Shown here: piece by piece, positions 1 through 8,695 of the stretch
How positions within the stretch are numbered: position 1 is the first letter of the stretch
Layout: each line of letters starts with the position of its first letter
NCBI GenBank assembly: GCA_937927685.1
Contig: CALBSC010000070.1
Span: 1-64,000, forward strand
Direction of reading: 5' to 3'
Source: an uncultured Burkholderiales bacterium
GTDB taxonomy: Bacteria; Pseudomonadota; Gammaproteobacteria; Burkholderiales; Burkholderiaceae_C
Length of the DNA: 64,000 nt
Position numbers and translations under genes: made by a program
Notes under the pieces: generated by a model
What the model was told of the DNA's origin: nothing
The model's database searches: none
The model's input: the letters and a program-made list of their open reading frames with translations, nothing else

Positions 1-54
1 ATGCACCGGATTGCAAATCCGTGTAGGTCGGTTCGACTCCGGCCCGCGCCTCCA
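1..54 (+). tRNA. tRNA-Cys (GCA), 3' part only
   Basis: The window opens inside a tRNA. The anticodon loop TTGCAAA gives anticodon GCA. The T-arm GGTTCGACTCC, the acceptor end GCGCC, a U discriminator and an encoded CCA follow. This matches bacterial tRNA-Cys. The D-arm and the 5' acceptor strand lie before the window, so the gene is incomplete here. Confidence 0.9.
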
Positions 55-70
55 TCTACAACAACAAGTT

Positions 71-92
71 AGCCCCGAAAGGGGCTTTTTTG
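71..92 (+). terminator. Rho-independent terminator after tRNA-Cys
   Basis: A perfect stem AGCCCC/GGGGCT with a GAAA loop is followed by a run of T. It ends the tRNA transcript 17 bases after the CCA. Confidence 0.9.
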
Positions 93-298
93 TTTCTATT
101 GTCCGTGGTTTTCTGCTCACTGTGTCCGACACGTGGATCACACACCCTCAGAACGCCGCAGCGACGAGCCATGCCACGCACGGCCATAATTCCGGCCCCA
201 CCTCTGCCGACAACTCGCAAAAACTACGCGACTCCCCCGCCCAACGGCCTGGGCTAATATTCCCCCCATTACCTTCACGCGCCAGCCCGGAAAATTCC

Positions 299-1267
299 AT
301 GAAAAAAGCCGCATCATCGGTCCTAGCAATCGTTCTGGCTACTTTCGCAACCGGGGCTTTGGCTCAGGCCTACCCCAGCAAGCCGGTCAAACTGGTGGTG
401 CCGCAAGCCACCGGAGGGGCCACAGACGTGTTTGCGCGTCATCTGGCGCAAAAACTCAGTCTGGTGTGGAGTCAGCCGGTGGTGGTCGAAAACCGCGTGG
501 GTGCGGCCGGCGTGGTGGGGACGGATTTCGTTGCCAAGTCGCCCGCCGATGGCCACACGCTCCTCTTCACCTATGCCGGGTCGCAGGCCGTCAATCCCAG
601 TCTCTATCCCAAAATTCCGTTTGATTCGGTCAACGACTTTGCCCCCATCACGCCGGTGGCCACGACGGCCTTCTTCCTGGTTGTCGGCGCCAATTCGCCG
701 GTGCAGAATTTCCGCGAGTTGCTGGGACTTGCCAAGGCCAATCCGGGCAGGGTGACTTACGCCACATCGGGCAACGGCTCCATCAACCATCTGCTGTCGG
801 AGTCGCTCAACGTCGAGGTCGGCATCAAGACGGTGCACGTGCCGTACAAAGCCATTGCAGCGGCCATGACCGATGTGATCGGGGGGCAGGTCGATACGGC
901 TTTTGCCGCAGTGCCGTCGGCCTTGCAACTGATCAAAGGCGGCAAGCTGCGAGCCATCGGCGTGTCCAGTGCCAGGCGCAACAACAGCATGCCCGATGTG
1001 CCCACCATTGCCGAAATGGGCTACCCCCAATTCAATGTCAGCCCCTGGTGGGGCCTGTTGGCACCTGCCGGTACGCCCAAGGCGATCATCGACAAGATTC
1101 ACGCGGACGTGGTCAAAATCGTGCAAACCCCTGAGGGGACTCAATTCTTCCGTGAGCAGGGCTCGGAGGTTTTGACCACCAGCCCTGAAGAGTTCCGCAA
1201 GATCCTCGAGGCTGATGTGGTGCACTGGGCCAAGGTGGTCAAGAACTCCGGCGCCAAGCTCGATTGA
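299..1267 (+). CDS. Bug/TctC-family periplasmic solute-binding protein
   Basis: A 322-residue exported binding protein of the Bug family (tripartite tricarboxylate transporter receptor). Residues 1-22 form a Sec signal peptide (MKKAASSVLAIVL...ALA) followed by the family start YPSKPVKLVVPQATGG. Family marks include VVVENRVGAAGVVGTDFVAK, SPADGHTLLF and HVPYK. The reading frame stays open far upstream, but the ATG at 299 is chosen because the signal peptide begins there. Bug proteins bind small carboxylates or amides in the periplasm; the ligand cannot be read from sequence. No TctA/TctB membrane genes are adjacent. A ketopantoate-reductase-like gene follows after 52 bases, probably cotranscribed. 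Confidence 0.92.
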   Translation: MKKAASSVLAIVLATFATGALAQAYPSKPVKLVVPQATGGATDVFARHLAQKLSLVWSQPVVVENRVGAAGVVGTDFVAKSPADGHTLLFTYAGSQAVNPSLYPKIPFDSVNDFAPITPVATTAFFLVVGANSPVQNFRELLGLAKANPGRVTYATSGNGSINHLLSESLNVEVGIKTVHVPYKAIAAAMTDVIGGQVDTAFAAVPSALQLIKGGKLRAIGVSSARRNNSMPDVPTIAEMGYPQFNVSPWWGLLAPAGTPKAIIDKIHADVVKIVQTPEGTQFFREQGSEVLTTSPEEFRKILEADVVHWAKVVKNSGAKLD

Positions 1268-1319
1268 CAGGCCACCGCATGTTCACACCCAGCATGACAT
1301 CTTCTGCTCACAACCGCGT

Positions 1320-2348
1320 ATGAAAGTCTGCATCTTCGGTGCCGGGGCCATCGGGGGTTACCTGGCCGCCCGCCTGTTGAAGGCCTCGGATCACGAGATA
1401 TCGGTCGTGGCGCGAGGAGAGCAGTTGCACGCCATTCGCTCGCGCGGTCTGCGCTTGATCGCGCCCGATGAAGATTTTGTGGTTCACCCACACGCCGCCA
1501 CGGATCGTGCGCATGACCTTCCTCCCCAAGACCTGGTGCTCGTCACACTCAAAGCGCACTCCCAATCCGCTGCGGCGGCAGACATCGCCTCCCTGCTCTC
1601 GGGCGGAGGGTGTGCGGTGTTCGTCAACAATGGCATTCCCTGGTGGTGGACGCACGGCACCCAGGGCGAAGCAGGCCACCGTTTGCCCCTGCTCGACCCC
1701 GAGGGCGCCCTGTGGGACCAGGTGCAAGCGCAACAGGTGATTGGCTGCGTGGCCTATTCCGCCAACGCGGTCGCTGAGCCCGGTTTGGTGCGCCACACCG
1801 CCAACAACCGCTGGGTGCTCGGCGAACCCAGCGGCCAGGTCACCGAACGCCTGGCGCAGGCCGTCGCGTTGTTGCGTCAGGCGGGGCTCAACACGGAAGC
1901 CAGCGACCGGATTCGACAGGTGGTCTGGAGCAAACTGCTGCGTAACGCGCCGATGAATTCGCTGTGTGCCCTCACGCGGGTATCGGTCGATCAACTGGCC
2001 GTTGTGCCGGGCATGATGGACCGTTACACCGCGCTGGTGGACGAAATCGCCGCCATCGCTGCGTCACAAGGCTACGCATTGGGCAGCGAGGTGGACGCCG
2101 CCAAAAAAGTCCCGTTACTGGGCGCGGCGATTGACGGCACCCAGAGCGCTCGCATCAAACCCTCCATGCTGCAAGACGTGGAAGCGGGGCGTCGCATCGA
2201 GGTGGAGGCTATCGTCGGTCAGGTGCAGGAGGTGGCGCGCGCCGGCAACGTGTTGACCCCGGTCCTCGACACCATCGTACCCCTGCTGCGTGCGCTCGAC
2301 CTGGCGCAAGCTTCAGCGTCAGGGGTTGCGCCTACTGCCCTGCGTTGA
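1320..2348 (+). CDS. Ketopantoate reductase (PanE/ApbA)-like oxidoreductase
   Basis: A 342-residue cytoplasmic NAD(P)-dependent enzyme of the PanE/ApbA family. The N-terminal Rossmann motif is CIFGAGAIGGYLAARL; the mid-protein segment NNGIPWWW matches the family N-G pair near the active site; WSKLLRNAPMNSLCALT marks the helical C-terminal domain with the expected lysine. True PanE reduces 2-dehydropantoate, but this subfamily sits beside Bug genes in Burkholderiales and probably reduces another 2-oxo acid. That substrate shift is inference. A paralogue lies at 17766-18806, also next to a Bug gene. The start MKVCIFGAG is fixed by the Rossmann fold. Confidence 0.87.
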   Translation: MKVCIFGAGAIGGYLAARLLKASDHEISVVARGEQLHAIRSRGLRLIAPDEDFVVHPHAATDRAHDLPPQDLVLVTLKAHSQSAAAADIASLLSGGGCAVFVNNGIPWWWTHGTQGEAGHRLPLLDPEGALWDQVQAQQVIGCVAYSANAVAEPGLVRHTANNRWVLGEPSGQVTERLAQAVALLRQAGLNTEASDRIRQVVWSKLLRNAPMNSLCALTRVSVDQLAVVPGMMDRYTALVDEIAAIAASQGYALGSEVDAAKKVPLLGAAIDGTQSARIKPSMLQDVEAGRRIEVEAIVGQVQEVARAGNVLTPVLDTIVPLLRALDLAQASASGVAPTALR

Positions 2349-2491
2349 CGAGGTCGACGGGCCACGCTCGGCTCGCCGCATGAACCGATGATCCGGTTGT
2401 CCTGGCTGCCGTCGGCCAAGTCAAACGGCTTCGTCCATTGGTACTAGAGCCTTTTTTATATGGAGTGGGCCGGTCATAGTCGCTAGCATCA

Positions 2492-2507
2492 TCCGTCAAT
2501 TGACGGA
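2492..2507. promoter_or_regulatory. Perfect 16-bp palindrome upstream of small ORF
   Basis: TCCGTCAATTGACGGA is a perfect inverted repeat. It ends five bases before the ATG of the following small gene and covers its likely ribosome-binding site (GACGGAG). It could be a repressor operator or an RNA hairpin that masks the site. Confidence 0.5.
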
Positions 2508-2512
2508 GCACG

Positions 2513-2872
2513 ATGATGATGAGGGATACGAGTTTTGGGTTAGGCGCACGCCACTGGGGGCGCTGTCTGGCACTGCTGTCCTGCTCGATCTTGCATGTCG
2601 CCATGGCAATCGGTGCCGATCAACCCGCCCACGCTTCATCTCGGCAGGAAGAAGTCTCCACCCTGGTGGGCAACTGTCCCAGCGGGGAGCCTTACCGCTT
2701 GCGCGCCTACCGCCAGGGATCACCGGAAAACCTGCTGCCCTTTTACGACTATGAAGGGCCGGCGGGGCGGGGGACGGTACAGGTGGACACACTGGCCCAG
2801 GTCATGGCGGTCAGGATCTGCATCCGGAACGCCGAAATCATCAACCGTGACTACCTGACCCAGTCCTGGTGA
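2513..2872 (+). CDS. Small exported conserved-type hypothetical protein
   Basis: A 119-residue protein with a hydrophobic N-terminal segment (about residues 16-35) that looks like a signal peptide, then a mature part with two cysteines (near CPSGEPYRLRAYR and VRICIRN). The segment LPFYDYEGPAGRGTV reads as a folded, non-random protein. No domain is recognised with confidence. It stands alone, with a palindrome over its ribosome-binding site. The start could be any of the three leading ATG codons at 2513, 2516 or 2519. Function unknown. Confidence 0.6.
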   Translation: MMMRDTSFGLGARHWGRCLALLSCSILHVAMAIGADQPAHASSRQEEVSTLVGNCPSGEPYRLRAYRQGSPENLLPFYDYEGPAGRGTVQVDTLAQVMAVRICIRNAEIINRDYLTQSW

Positions 2873-2986
2873 CCCCCCCAGTCGCGGTTGAAAAAAAGGG
2901 GTGAAATCCCCTAGTGGCGGCAGGCGCCAAAAGTCTTCCAATCAGGGTTTCCAACCCAACCAGCCGCAACGGCCCAGGAGACTTGC

Positions 2987-4257
2987 ATGCAACAAGCCAC
3001 GACCCGCTCCCACCCCGACCGCCGGGAAAGCCTCAAACGCCTGTCCATGGGCATCTCGGTGTGGGCGCATGGGCCGGCGCGGGTTCTTCTCAGGCCGCCA
3101 CGGGCTTTTCCTCGCAGGGGTTGGGACGTATCGCGCCTGCCATGAAGTGGCAGATCGATCAGGGCATTTTCCCCGGGGCTGTGAGCCTGGTGGCCCACAA
3201 GGGCAAAACCGTGCATTTTGAATCGCATGGTTTTCAAGATGCCGCCAAGTCGGTGCCGATGCACAAACACAGCATCTTCCGTCTGGCCTCGATGACCAAA
3301 CCGATCGTCACCACTGCTGCCATGATGCTGGTGGAGCAAGGCAAACTGCGTCTCAACGACCCCGTGACGAAGTGGTTGCCCGAGTTGAAAACCCTCAAGG
3401 TGGAAACCGCCCAGGGCGACGTCGACCTGGTGCGTCCTCTGCTGGTTCACGATGTGATGCGTCACACGGCCGGCTTTGTCTATGGCGGCAGCACCAAGTC
3501 AGCACGCATCCGCAAGCTATACGATGAGTTGAACATCGAGTCGCGCGAGGTGGATATCACCAGCGAAGACATGCTCAAAAATCTGGGTCAAATCCCGCTG
3601 GCGCATCAGCCCGGAACTTTTTGGGAGTATTCGATTGCGGTGGACGTGCTGGGGCTCTTGATTGAACGGGTGGTCAACCAGCCGCTGGACGACATTGTTC
3701 ACACCCTGTTGCTGGGGCCGCTGAACATGACGGATACCGCCTGGTGGGTGCCGCCCGAGAAAACCAAGCGTCTCGCTGAGTGCCTGGACAGCGATCCGCT
3801 CAAGGCCGAGATGCAGAAATCGTACCGGCAGTCGTACAACCCCCGCGGCAAATGCTACTTCAAGGGTGGGGCAGGGCTGGTGGGCACCGCGCAAGACTAC
3901 TTGCAATATGCCCAGATGATGGTCAATGGGGGGCAGCTCAATGGCCGTCGCTATCTGTCTCACAAGACGGTCGAGTTCATGCTGTCCAACCACACGGTGG
4001 GCATGGGGGGCAGTACCCTCGGAACCACCGGGCCGGGTTATGGCTTTGGCATCGGCTTCGGTGTGCGGTTGGACGAGGGCATGGGCTGAACCGCTGGCTC
4101 CAAGGGCGATGCCATGTGGGCGGGGGCCTGGGGAACCAGTTTCTGGATCGATCCGAAAGAGCAGTTGGTGGGGGTGCTGATGGCGCAGGCACCCTCGTAC
4201 CGGGTCCCCAACCGCATGCTGTACAAGAACCTCGTGTACGGCGCCATGACCGCCTGA
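2987..4257 (+). pseudogene. Broken beta-lactamase-family serine hydrolase (frameshift and in-frame stop)
   Basis: The reconstructed protein is a class C beta-lactamase/esterase-type hydrolase with the SxxK nucleophile motif (RLASMTKP) and family blocks HTAGFVYG, HQPGTFWEYS and GGAGLVGTAQDY. The natural start appears to be ATG 2987, with AGGAG six bases before it and a Tat-like leader RRESLKRLSMGISV. That frame runs into the rest of the protein only after a shift at the GTGT at 3059-3062; removing two bases restores SVGAWAGAGSSQA. A TGA at 4087-4089 then interrupts the frame, although the next 55 codons, to the TGA at 4255-4257, encode the expected C-terminus (WGTSFWIDPKEQLVGVLM). Two independent lesions argue for a real pseudogene, though sequence error is possible. 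Confidence 0.8.
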
Positions 4258-4274
4258 TCAAGTTGGAGTCACAC

Positions 4275-5273
4275 ATGTCATCACACGCAGGTGAATATCC
4301 CTCCCGGCGAAGCTTGCTGGGGGCCGGCTTGTCGGGGGCCGTCAGCCTGGCCATGCCAGCACTGGCCCAGGGCACGTATCCCAATCGTCCCATCGTGTTG
4401 ATCGTGCCGTTTCCCCCCGGGGGCGTCACCGATCTGGTCGCGCGCGAGTTGGCCAAGCGCCTGACGGATGCACTGGGCCAAAGCGTTGTCGTCGACAACC
4501 GTGCCGGGGCGGGGGGCAACATCGGCACAGCCGCTTTGGCCAAAGCGGCGCCGGATGGCTACAGCCTCGGTGTGATGACCGTGAGTGCGATGTCCATTGC
4601 ACCGCACATTCACAAGTCGTTGCCATTTCAACCGCTCAAGGACTTCACGCCAGTCTGTAACATCGTCAACACCCCCGGTGCGATTGTGGCGGGGGTCAAG
4701 ACCCCGTTCCAGAATTTGCAGGACTTGATCAAGGCTGCCAAGGCCGCGCCGGGGCGCATCACGTATGCCAGTGTGGGGCTCGGCTCGCTGCCCCATCTGG
4801 CCGCAGAAATGTTTGCCCAGCAGGCGGGCATTCAACTGCTGCATGTGCCTTACAAGGGCGCTGCGCCGGCCATGCAGGACCTGCTCTCTGGCGTCGTGGA
4901 CCTGACGTTTGAAAGCGCCTTGACCAACACAGTGACCCACTTCTCGCAAGGTAAGGTCAAAGTGCTGGCGACCACCGGGTCGCAGCGCGTGCCCATATTG
5001 CCCCAGGTGCCCTCCGCCAATGAGGTGCTGCCGGGCTACACGGCGCAGGGGTGGTTCGGCTTCTTCGGTCCGGCGGGTCTGCCTGCCCCCATCACCACCC
5101 GGCTCAACGAGGTGGCGGTGGCCATGTTGCGTGAACCGGCTTTGCTCGAGCGGTTCGAGAAGTTGGGCATCCAGGCGGATCCGTCCGCCCCGGCGCAATT
5201 CGCCCGCTACCTGCAGGAGCAGGACCGATTGTGGGCGGGGGCGACCAAGGGGTTGAACCTGCAACTCGACTGA
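4275..5273 (+). CDS. Bug/TctC-family periplasmic solute-binding protein
   Basis: A 332-residue Bug-family binding protein. The leader contains a twin arginine (YPSRRSLLGAGLSGAVSLAM) and ends at ALAQG, so export may be by Tat. The mature protein shows YPNRPIVLIVPFPPGG, the VVVDNRAGAGGNIG loop, APDGYSL and HVPYKG. The open frame extends upstream, but the ATG at 4275 is set by the leader and a GGAG five bases before it. It begins 17 bases after the pseudogene's original stop and probably shared its transcript. The ligand is unknown; a hydrolase and NIPSNAP neighbour hint at an ester or amide-derived carboxylate (inference). Confidence 0.92.
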   Translation: MSSHAGEYPSRRSLLGAGLSGAVSLAMPALAQGTYPNRPIVLIVPFPPGGVTDLVARELAKRLTDALGQSVVVDNRAGAGGNIGTAALAKAAPDGYSLGVMTVSAMSIAPHIHKSLPFQPLKDFTPVCNIVNTPGAIVAGVKTPFQNLQDLIKAAKAAPGRITYASVGLGSLPHLAAEMFAQQAGIQLLHVPYKGAAPAMQDLLSGVVDLTFESALTNTVTHFSQGKVKVLATTGSQRVPILPQVPSANEVLPGYTAQGWFGFFGPAGLPAPITTRLNEVAVAMLREPALLERFEKLGIQADPSAPAQFARYLQEQDRLWAGATKGLNLQLD

Positions 5274-5307
5274 AGTGGAAAGGTCTGGACCCTCCAGGAG
5301 AACCGAC

Positions 5308-6018
5308 ATGTTGTTCGAGCAGCGTATGTATACCTTGACGTCGGAATCGGCGGATCGATTCTGGACCCTTCAGCATGAGCGCGGCTTCGAACTGGTTCGT
5401 CCCATCATGGAGAGACTGGTCGGGTATTTCTCCACCCGGATCGGATCGAATGATGTCATTGTGCATTGGTGGCGATACGACTCCTTTGAGGACTGGCGCC
5501 AACGTTTGCACGGCCTTTACGAGGTGGACGCATTGCTGCCGTATTTCAGGAAAGTTCGTGCCTTGCTCAATGCGCAAGACAACAAATTTTTGACTTATGC
5601 ACCGGTGCAAGCACTCAACCCGATCTGGAGTTCCTCATCCGATTGGTTGCCTGGGCAACATCCCGCCCCCTTGGGCTCGCTGACCCCGGAGGTCGGGGTC
5701 GACATGGAAGTCCTGCAACTGCGTCCAGGCACGCTTCCCGGTTACTGGCAAGCTTGGCAAAACATCCATCCGGATGTGCTCAGCACCAGCCAGCAACGGC
5801 TGATCGGTTGCTTTCATACCTGGGTAGGCGCCTTGCACGAGGTCACGGTGCTTCGCTGGCATCCGAACCGGCAAGCCGCGCAAGACTGGCGATCCAGGCT
5901 CGAGAGCCACCCGGACTGGGCAGCCTACCAAGCGGAAATCGCCCCCTGGGTGTCACATACACGTCACCACTGGCTTCGCCCAGGCCCGCACACCCAACTG
6001 TCACCGCTGTTCTCCTGA
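5308..6018 (+). CDS. NIPSNAP-family protein
   Basis: A 236-residue protein with two tandem ferredoxin-like alpha/beta-barrel units of the NIPSNAP type. The first begins FEQRMYTLTSESADRFW and the second VDMEVLQLRPGTLPGYW; each carries a W-rich strand (VIVHWWRYDSFEDWRQR; VTVLRWHPNRQAAQDWR). NIPSNAP proteins occur in bacterial catabolic clusters, usually with unproved roles, possibly binding or transforming small substrates. CCAGGAG lies eight bases before the ATG. It follows the Bug gene closely and precedes the ABC importer genes. Confidence 0.8.
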   Translation: MLFEQRMYTLTSESADRFWTLQHERGFELVRPIMERLVGYFSTRIGSNDVIVHWWRYDSFEDWRQRLHGLYEVDALLPYFRKVRALLNAQDNKFLTYAPVQALNPIWSSSSDWLPGQHPAPLGSLTPEVGVDMEVLQLRPGTLPGYWQAWQNIHPDVLSTSQQRLIGCFHTWVGALHEVTVLRWHPNRQAAQDWRSRLESHPDWAAYQAEIAPWVSHTRHHWLRPGPHTQLSPLFS

Positions 6019-6189
6019 CCGTCATGCCCGTCAGGTCTGCCCTCGGAGCAGGGGGCCCGTGGATCAATGACTCGATGCTCGGGTATACCCTTCAATGGAT
6101 TGCCAACTCCATGGGCACAATGCGCAACATCAGGTCGCAGCCATTTTGCTGAGTGCACGCCAGGGTTCGATGGTCGCCTGGGATTTTTC

Positions 6190-7722
6190 ATGCAAAACTC
6201 GTCTCCACCCCTTTCGTCCTCGACGTCCTCAGAACTCCCCCTGTTGGCGCTGCGTGGCATCAGCAAACAGTTCACGGGTGTTCAGGCACTGGATGATGTC
6301 TCCCTGCAACTCTATGCGGGCGAAGTGCACATGCTGCTCGGGGAGAACGGCGCGGGCAAGTCCACCTTGATGAAGATTTTGTGCGGCGCCTACCGGGCCG
6401 ATGCCGGTGATTTCTACTGGCAGGGCAAGGCGGTCCGGATCGAGGGTCCTGCCGATGCCCAGCGATTGGGAATCGCGGTGATCTTTCAGGAATTTACCCT
6501 GGTCCCGCATCTGAGTGTGGCTCAGAATATTTACCTGGGCAGAGAGCCCAAGGGACGCTTTCCCGGTTCGGTTGACCATGCCGAGATGCGCCGTCGGGCA
6601 CTGCACATCATGGAGCAGTTGGGCATGTCACTGGATCCAGACACGGAGGTGGCCCAGCTGGGAGTGGCGCAGCAACAATTGGTTGAAATTGCCAAGGCCA
6701 TCTCACAAGATGCTCGCGTTCTGGTGCTGGATGAGCCCACTGCATCGCTCTCGGATCATGAGACGGAGAAGTTGTTCCGCATGATTGGCCAGCTCAAGCA
6801 GCGGGGCGTGGCCATGGTGTACATCAGCCATCGCATGGCCGAGGTCTTTTCGATGGGCGATCGAATTACCGTGTTGCGCGATGGGAAATGGGTCGGTTCA
6901 CGAATGCCTGGCGACTCGGACCCCGATCAACTGGTGAGCCTGATGGTGGGACGTAAAGTGGACATGACCTACGCCCGTGACTATTGCCAGGCGCCTGGTG
7001 AAGTGGCGCTGCGCATGCAGGGGGTGACGGCGAGCACAGGGATCCAGGACATTGAACTCGAGGTCAGGGCTGGCGAAATCGTGGGATTGGCGGGACTGGT
7101 CGGTTCAGGGCGAACCGAAGTGGCCCGTGCTGTGTTTGGCGCGGATCCGATCGAGTCGGGTCGGATTGAAATCTTCGGGCGTCCTCAGTCAGGTGGTCCC
7201 GGCACGGCTCGTCATCTGGGCGCAGCACTGATTCCTGAAAGCCGCAAGTCGCAGGGGCTTGCGCTGATCCGATCGGTGGGGGAGAACCTGGTTCTGGCCA
7301 GTCTGGCACGCTTGTTTCCCGGTGGCTGGTTCAACCCGGCCAGGCAGTCGCAGGAGTCGTCTCAGCTGATCGAGCGGTTGCGGATCGCTACCACCGGTCC
7401 GCAACAGTTGGCCCAGTTTCTGTCGGGCGGAAACCAGCAAAAAATCGTGATCGGTAAATGGCTGAGTGCCCAGTCCAGGCTGTTCATTTTTGATGAACCG
7501 ACCCGGGGCATCGACGTCGGAGCCAAGGCCGAGATTTTCGCGCTGATCGATGGGCTGGTGAAAAAAGGGGCAGCGGTCTTGATGATTTCTTCTGAGTTGT
7601 CCGAAATTGTCCACGTCTGCGATCGCACGTATGTGATGCGGGAAGGGCGCATTGCGGGCCATTTGAATCGTGAACAGATGAGCGAAGAAGCCATCCTGAC
7701 CTTGGGGATGCATCATGGCTGA
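6190..7722 (+). CDS. Ribose-type ABC importer ATPase (tandem nucleotide-binding domains)
   Basis: A 510-residue RbsA/MglA-type ATPase with two fused ATP-binding domains. The first domain has Walker A GENGAGKST, a degenerate signature (LGVAQQQLVEIAKA) and Walker B VLVLDEPTASL. The second has a degenerate Walker A (GLVGSGRTE), the signature LSGGNQQK and FIFDEPTRGID. This asymmetry is normal for the family. It would power uptake by the two permeases encoded next, with which it overlaps by eight bases. The family imports sugars, autoinducer-2 and other small polar compounds, so the ligand is open. ATG 6190 was picked because domain homology begins shortly after; the ribosome-binding site is weak. 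Confidence 0.93.
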   Translation: MQNSSPPLSSSTSSELPLLALRGISKQFTGVQALDDVSLQLYAGEVHMLLGENGAGKSTLMKILCGAYRADAGDFYWQGKAVRIEGPADAQRLGIAVIFQEFTLVPHLSVAQNIYLGREPKGRFPGSVDHAEMRRRALHIMEQLGMSLDPDTEVAQLGVAQQQLVEIAKAISQDARVLVLDEPTASLSDHETEKLFRMIGQLKQRGVAMVYISHRMAEVFSMGDRITVLRDGKWVGSRMPGDSDPDQLVSLMVGRKVDMTYARDYCQAPGEVALRMQGVTASTGIQDIELEVRAGEIVGLAGLVGSGRTEVARAVFGADPIESGRIEIFGRPQSGGPGTARHLGAALIPESRKSQGLALIRSVGENLVLASLARLFPGGWFNPARQSQESSQLIERLRIATTGPQQLAQFLSGGNQQKIVIGKWLSAQSRLFIFDEPTRGIDVGAKAEIFALIDGLVKKGAAVLMISSELSEIVHVCDRTYVMREGRIAGHLNREQMSEEAILTLGMHHG

Positions 7723-8695
7723 GACCCGGTTGGCCCTTCCTGCCAGTGCAGACAACTGGTGGCGCCGTGTGCGCAGCTCGGGCTCTTCCAGCGGAGCCCT
7801 GATGACCCTGGTCGGGTTGTGCGTGGTGTTCTCCTGGATGACAGACACATTCCTCACGGCGGACAACCTGGTGAACATCGCCACCCAATCAACCGTGCTG
7901 TTGCTGATTGCCCTGCCCATGACACTCATCATCATGACGGAGGGGCTCGATCTGTCGATCGGTGCTGTGCTGACGATGACCAATGTGGTGCTGGCCATGG
8001 TGGCCGTCCAGACTGGGGGCGTGTGGCTGGGGTTGCTGGCTGCCCTGGGCGTGGGGGCTGTGTTCGGCTTGTTGAACGGGTCGCTGGTTGCCGTGTTGGG
8101 TATTCCGCCGTTCGTCGCAACCCTGGGTACGCTGGGGGTGGCGCAGGGGCTGGCGTTGGTGCTGACCGATGGGCAGAGTGTGGTGGGTATCCCGGAGTCT
8201 GTGCAGTTTTTCTACAGTGGCACGCTCTGGGGTGTGCCGCTTCCCTTGTGGATGTCAGCGCTCGCCTATCTGGTTTTTCATGGTGTTCTCTATCACACCC
8301 GGTTCGGCGCTTACATTTTTGCCTTGGGCGGTAACCGCGAGGCGTTGAGCCTGGCCGGTGTTCGAACCCGTGTGTACTGGATTGCCGTGTACGTCATCGG
8401 CGGGGTGATGGCTGGGCTCGCCGCCCTGGTCCTGACGGCGCGCATCAGCTCGGGCCATCCCACCGCCGCACTGGGCATGGAATTCGATGCGATTGCCGCC
8501 GTGGCATTGGGGGGGACCTCATTTGAAAAAGGCAAGGGTTGGTTGTTGGGCACCTTGCTTGGTGTCCTGGCTGTGGGTGTCATGCGCAATGGTCTCAACC
8601 AAGTGGGTGTCAACTCGGCCGTTCAGGTGTCTGCGATTGGTTTCCTGGTGATTTTTGCCCTCATGATCGATGCTTATCGCGGGAGGCGGTCATGA
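7715..8695 (+). CDS. Ribose-type ABC importer permease, first
   Basis: A 326-residue inner-membrane permease of the RbsC family with about eight to ten hydrophobic helices. The typical block LPMTLIIMTEGLDLSIGAV is near residues 67-88, and FEKGKGWLLGTLLGVLAVGVMRNGLNQVGV near the C-terminus. A polar N-terminal stretch of about 35 residues precedes helix 1. It overlaps the ATPase gene by eight bases and the second permease by four, so translation is probably coupled. It likely pairs with the second permease as a heterodimer. Confidence 0.92.
   Translation: MAETRLALPASADNWWRRVRSSGSSSGALMTLVGLCVVFSWMTDTFLTADNLVNIATQSTVLLLIALPMTLIIMTEGLDLSIGAVLTMTNVVLAMVAVQTGGVWLGLLAALGVGAVFGLLNGSLVAVLGIPPFVATLGTLGVAQGLALVLTDGQSVVGIPESVQFFYSGTLWGVPLPLWMSALAYLVFHGVLYHTRFGAYIFALGGNREALSLAGVRTRVYWIAVYVIGGVMAGLAALVLTARISSGHPTAALGMEFDAIAAVALGGTSFEKGKGWLLGTLLGVLAVGVMRNGLNQVGVNSAVQVSAIGFLVIFALMIDAYRGRRS

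Noticed and set aside
1..54. tRNA-Cys as integration site of a genomic island
   Set aside because: No integrase gene and no second copy of the tRNA 3' end was seen in the window.
11..298. Upstream extension of the first Bug gene giving 418 residues
   Set aside because: It runs from the tRNA across the terminator. A normal signal peptide begins at 299.
323..1225. 300-residue reverse-strand frame opposite the first Bug gene
   Set aside because: High-GC shadow with no family pattern; the + strand protein has clear Bug motifs.
2891..2912. A-run and AGGGG/CCCCT hairpin read as a minus-strand terminator
   Set aside because: The stem is only five pairs and there is no minus-strand gene leading into it.
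4087..4089. TGA read as selenocysteine
   Set aside because: This hydrolase family is not known to use selenocysteine, and the gene also carries a frameshift, so decay is simpler. No SECIS-like element was convincing.
3780..4274. Long N-terminal extension of the second Bug gene
   Set aside because: It lies out of frame within the hydrolase pseudogene; the Tat-like leader begins at 4275.
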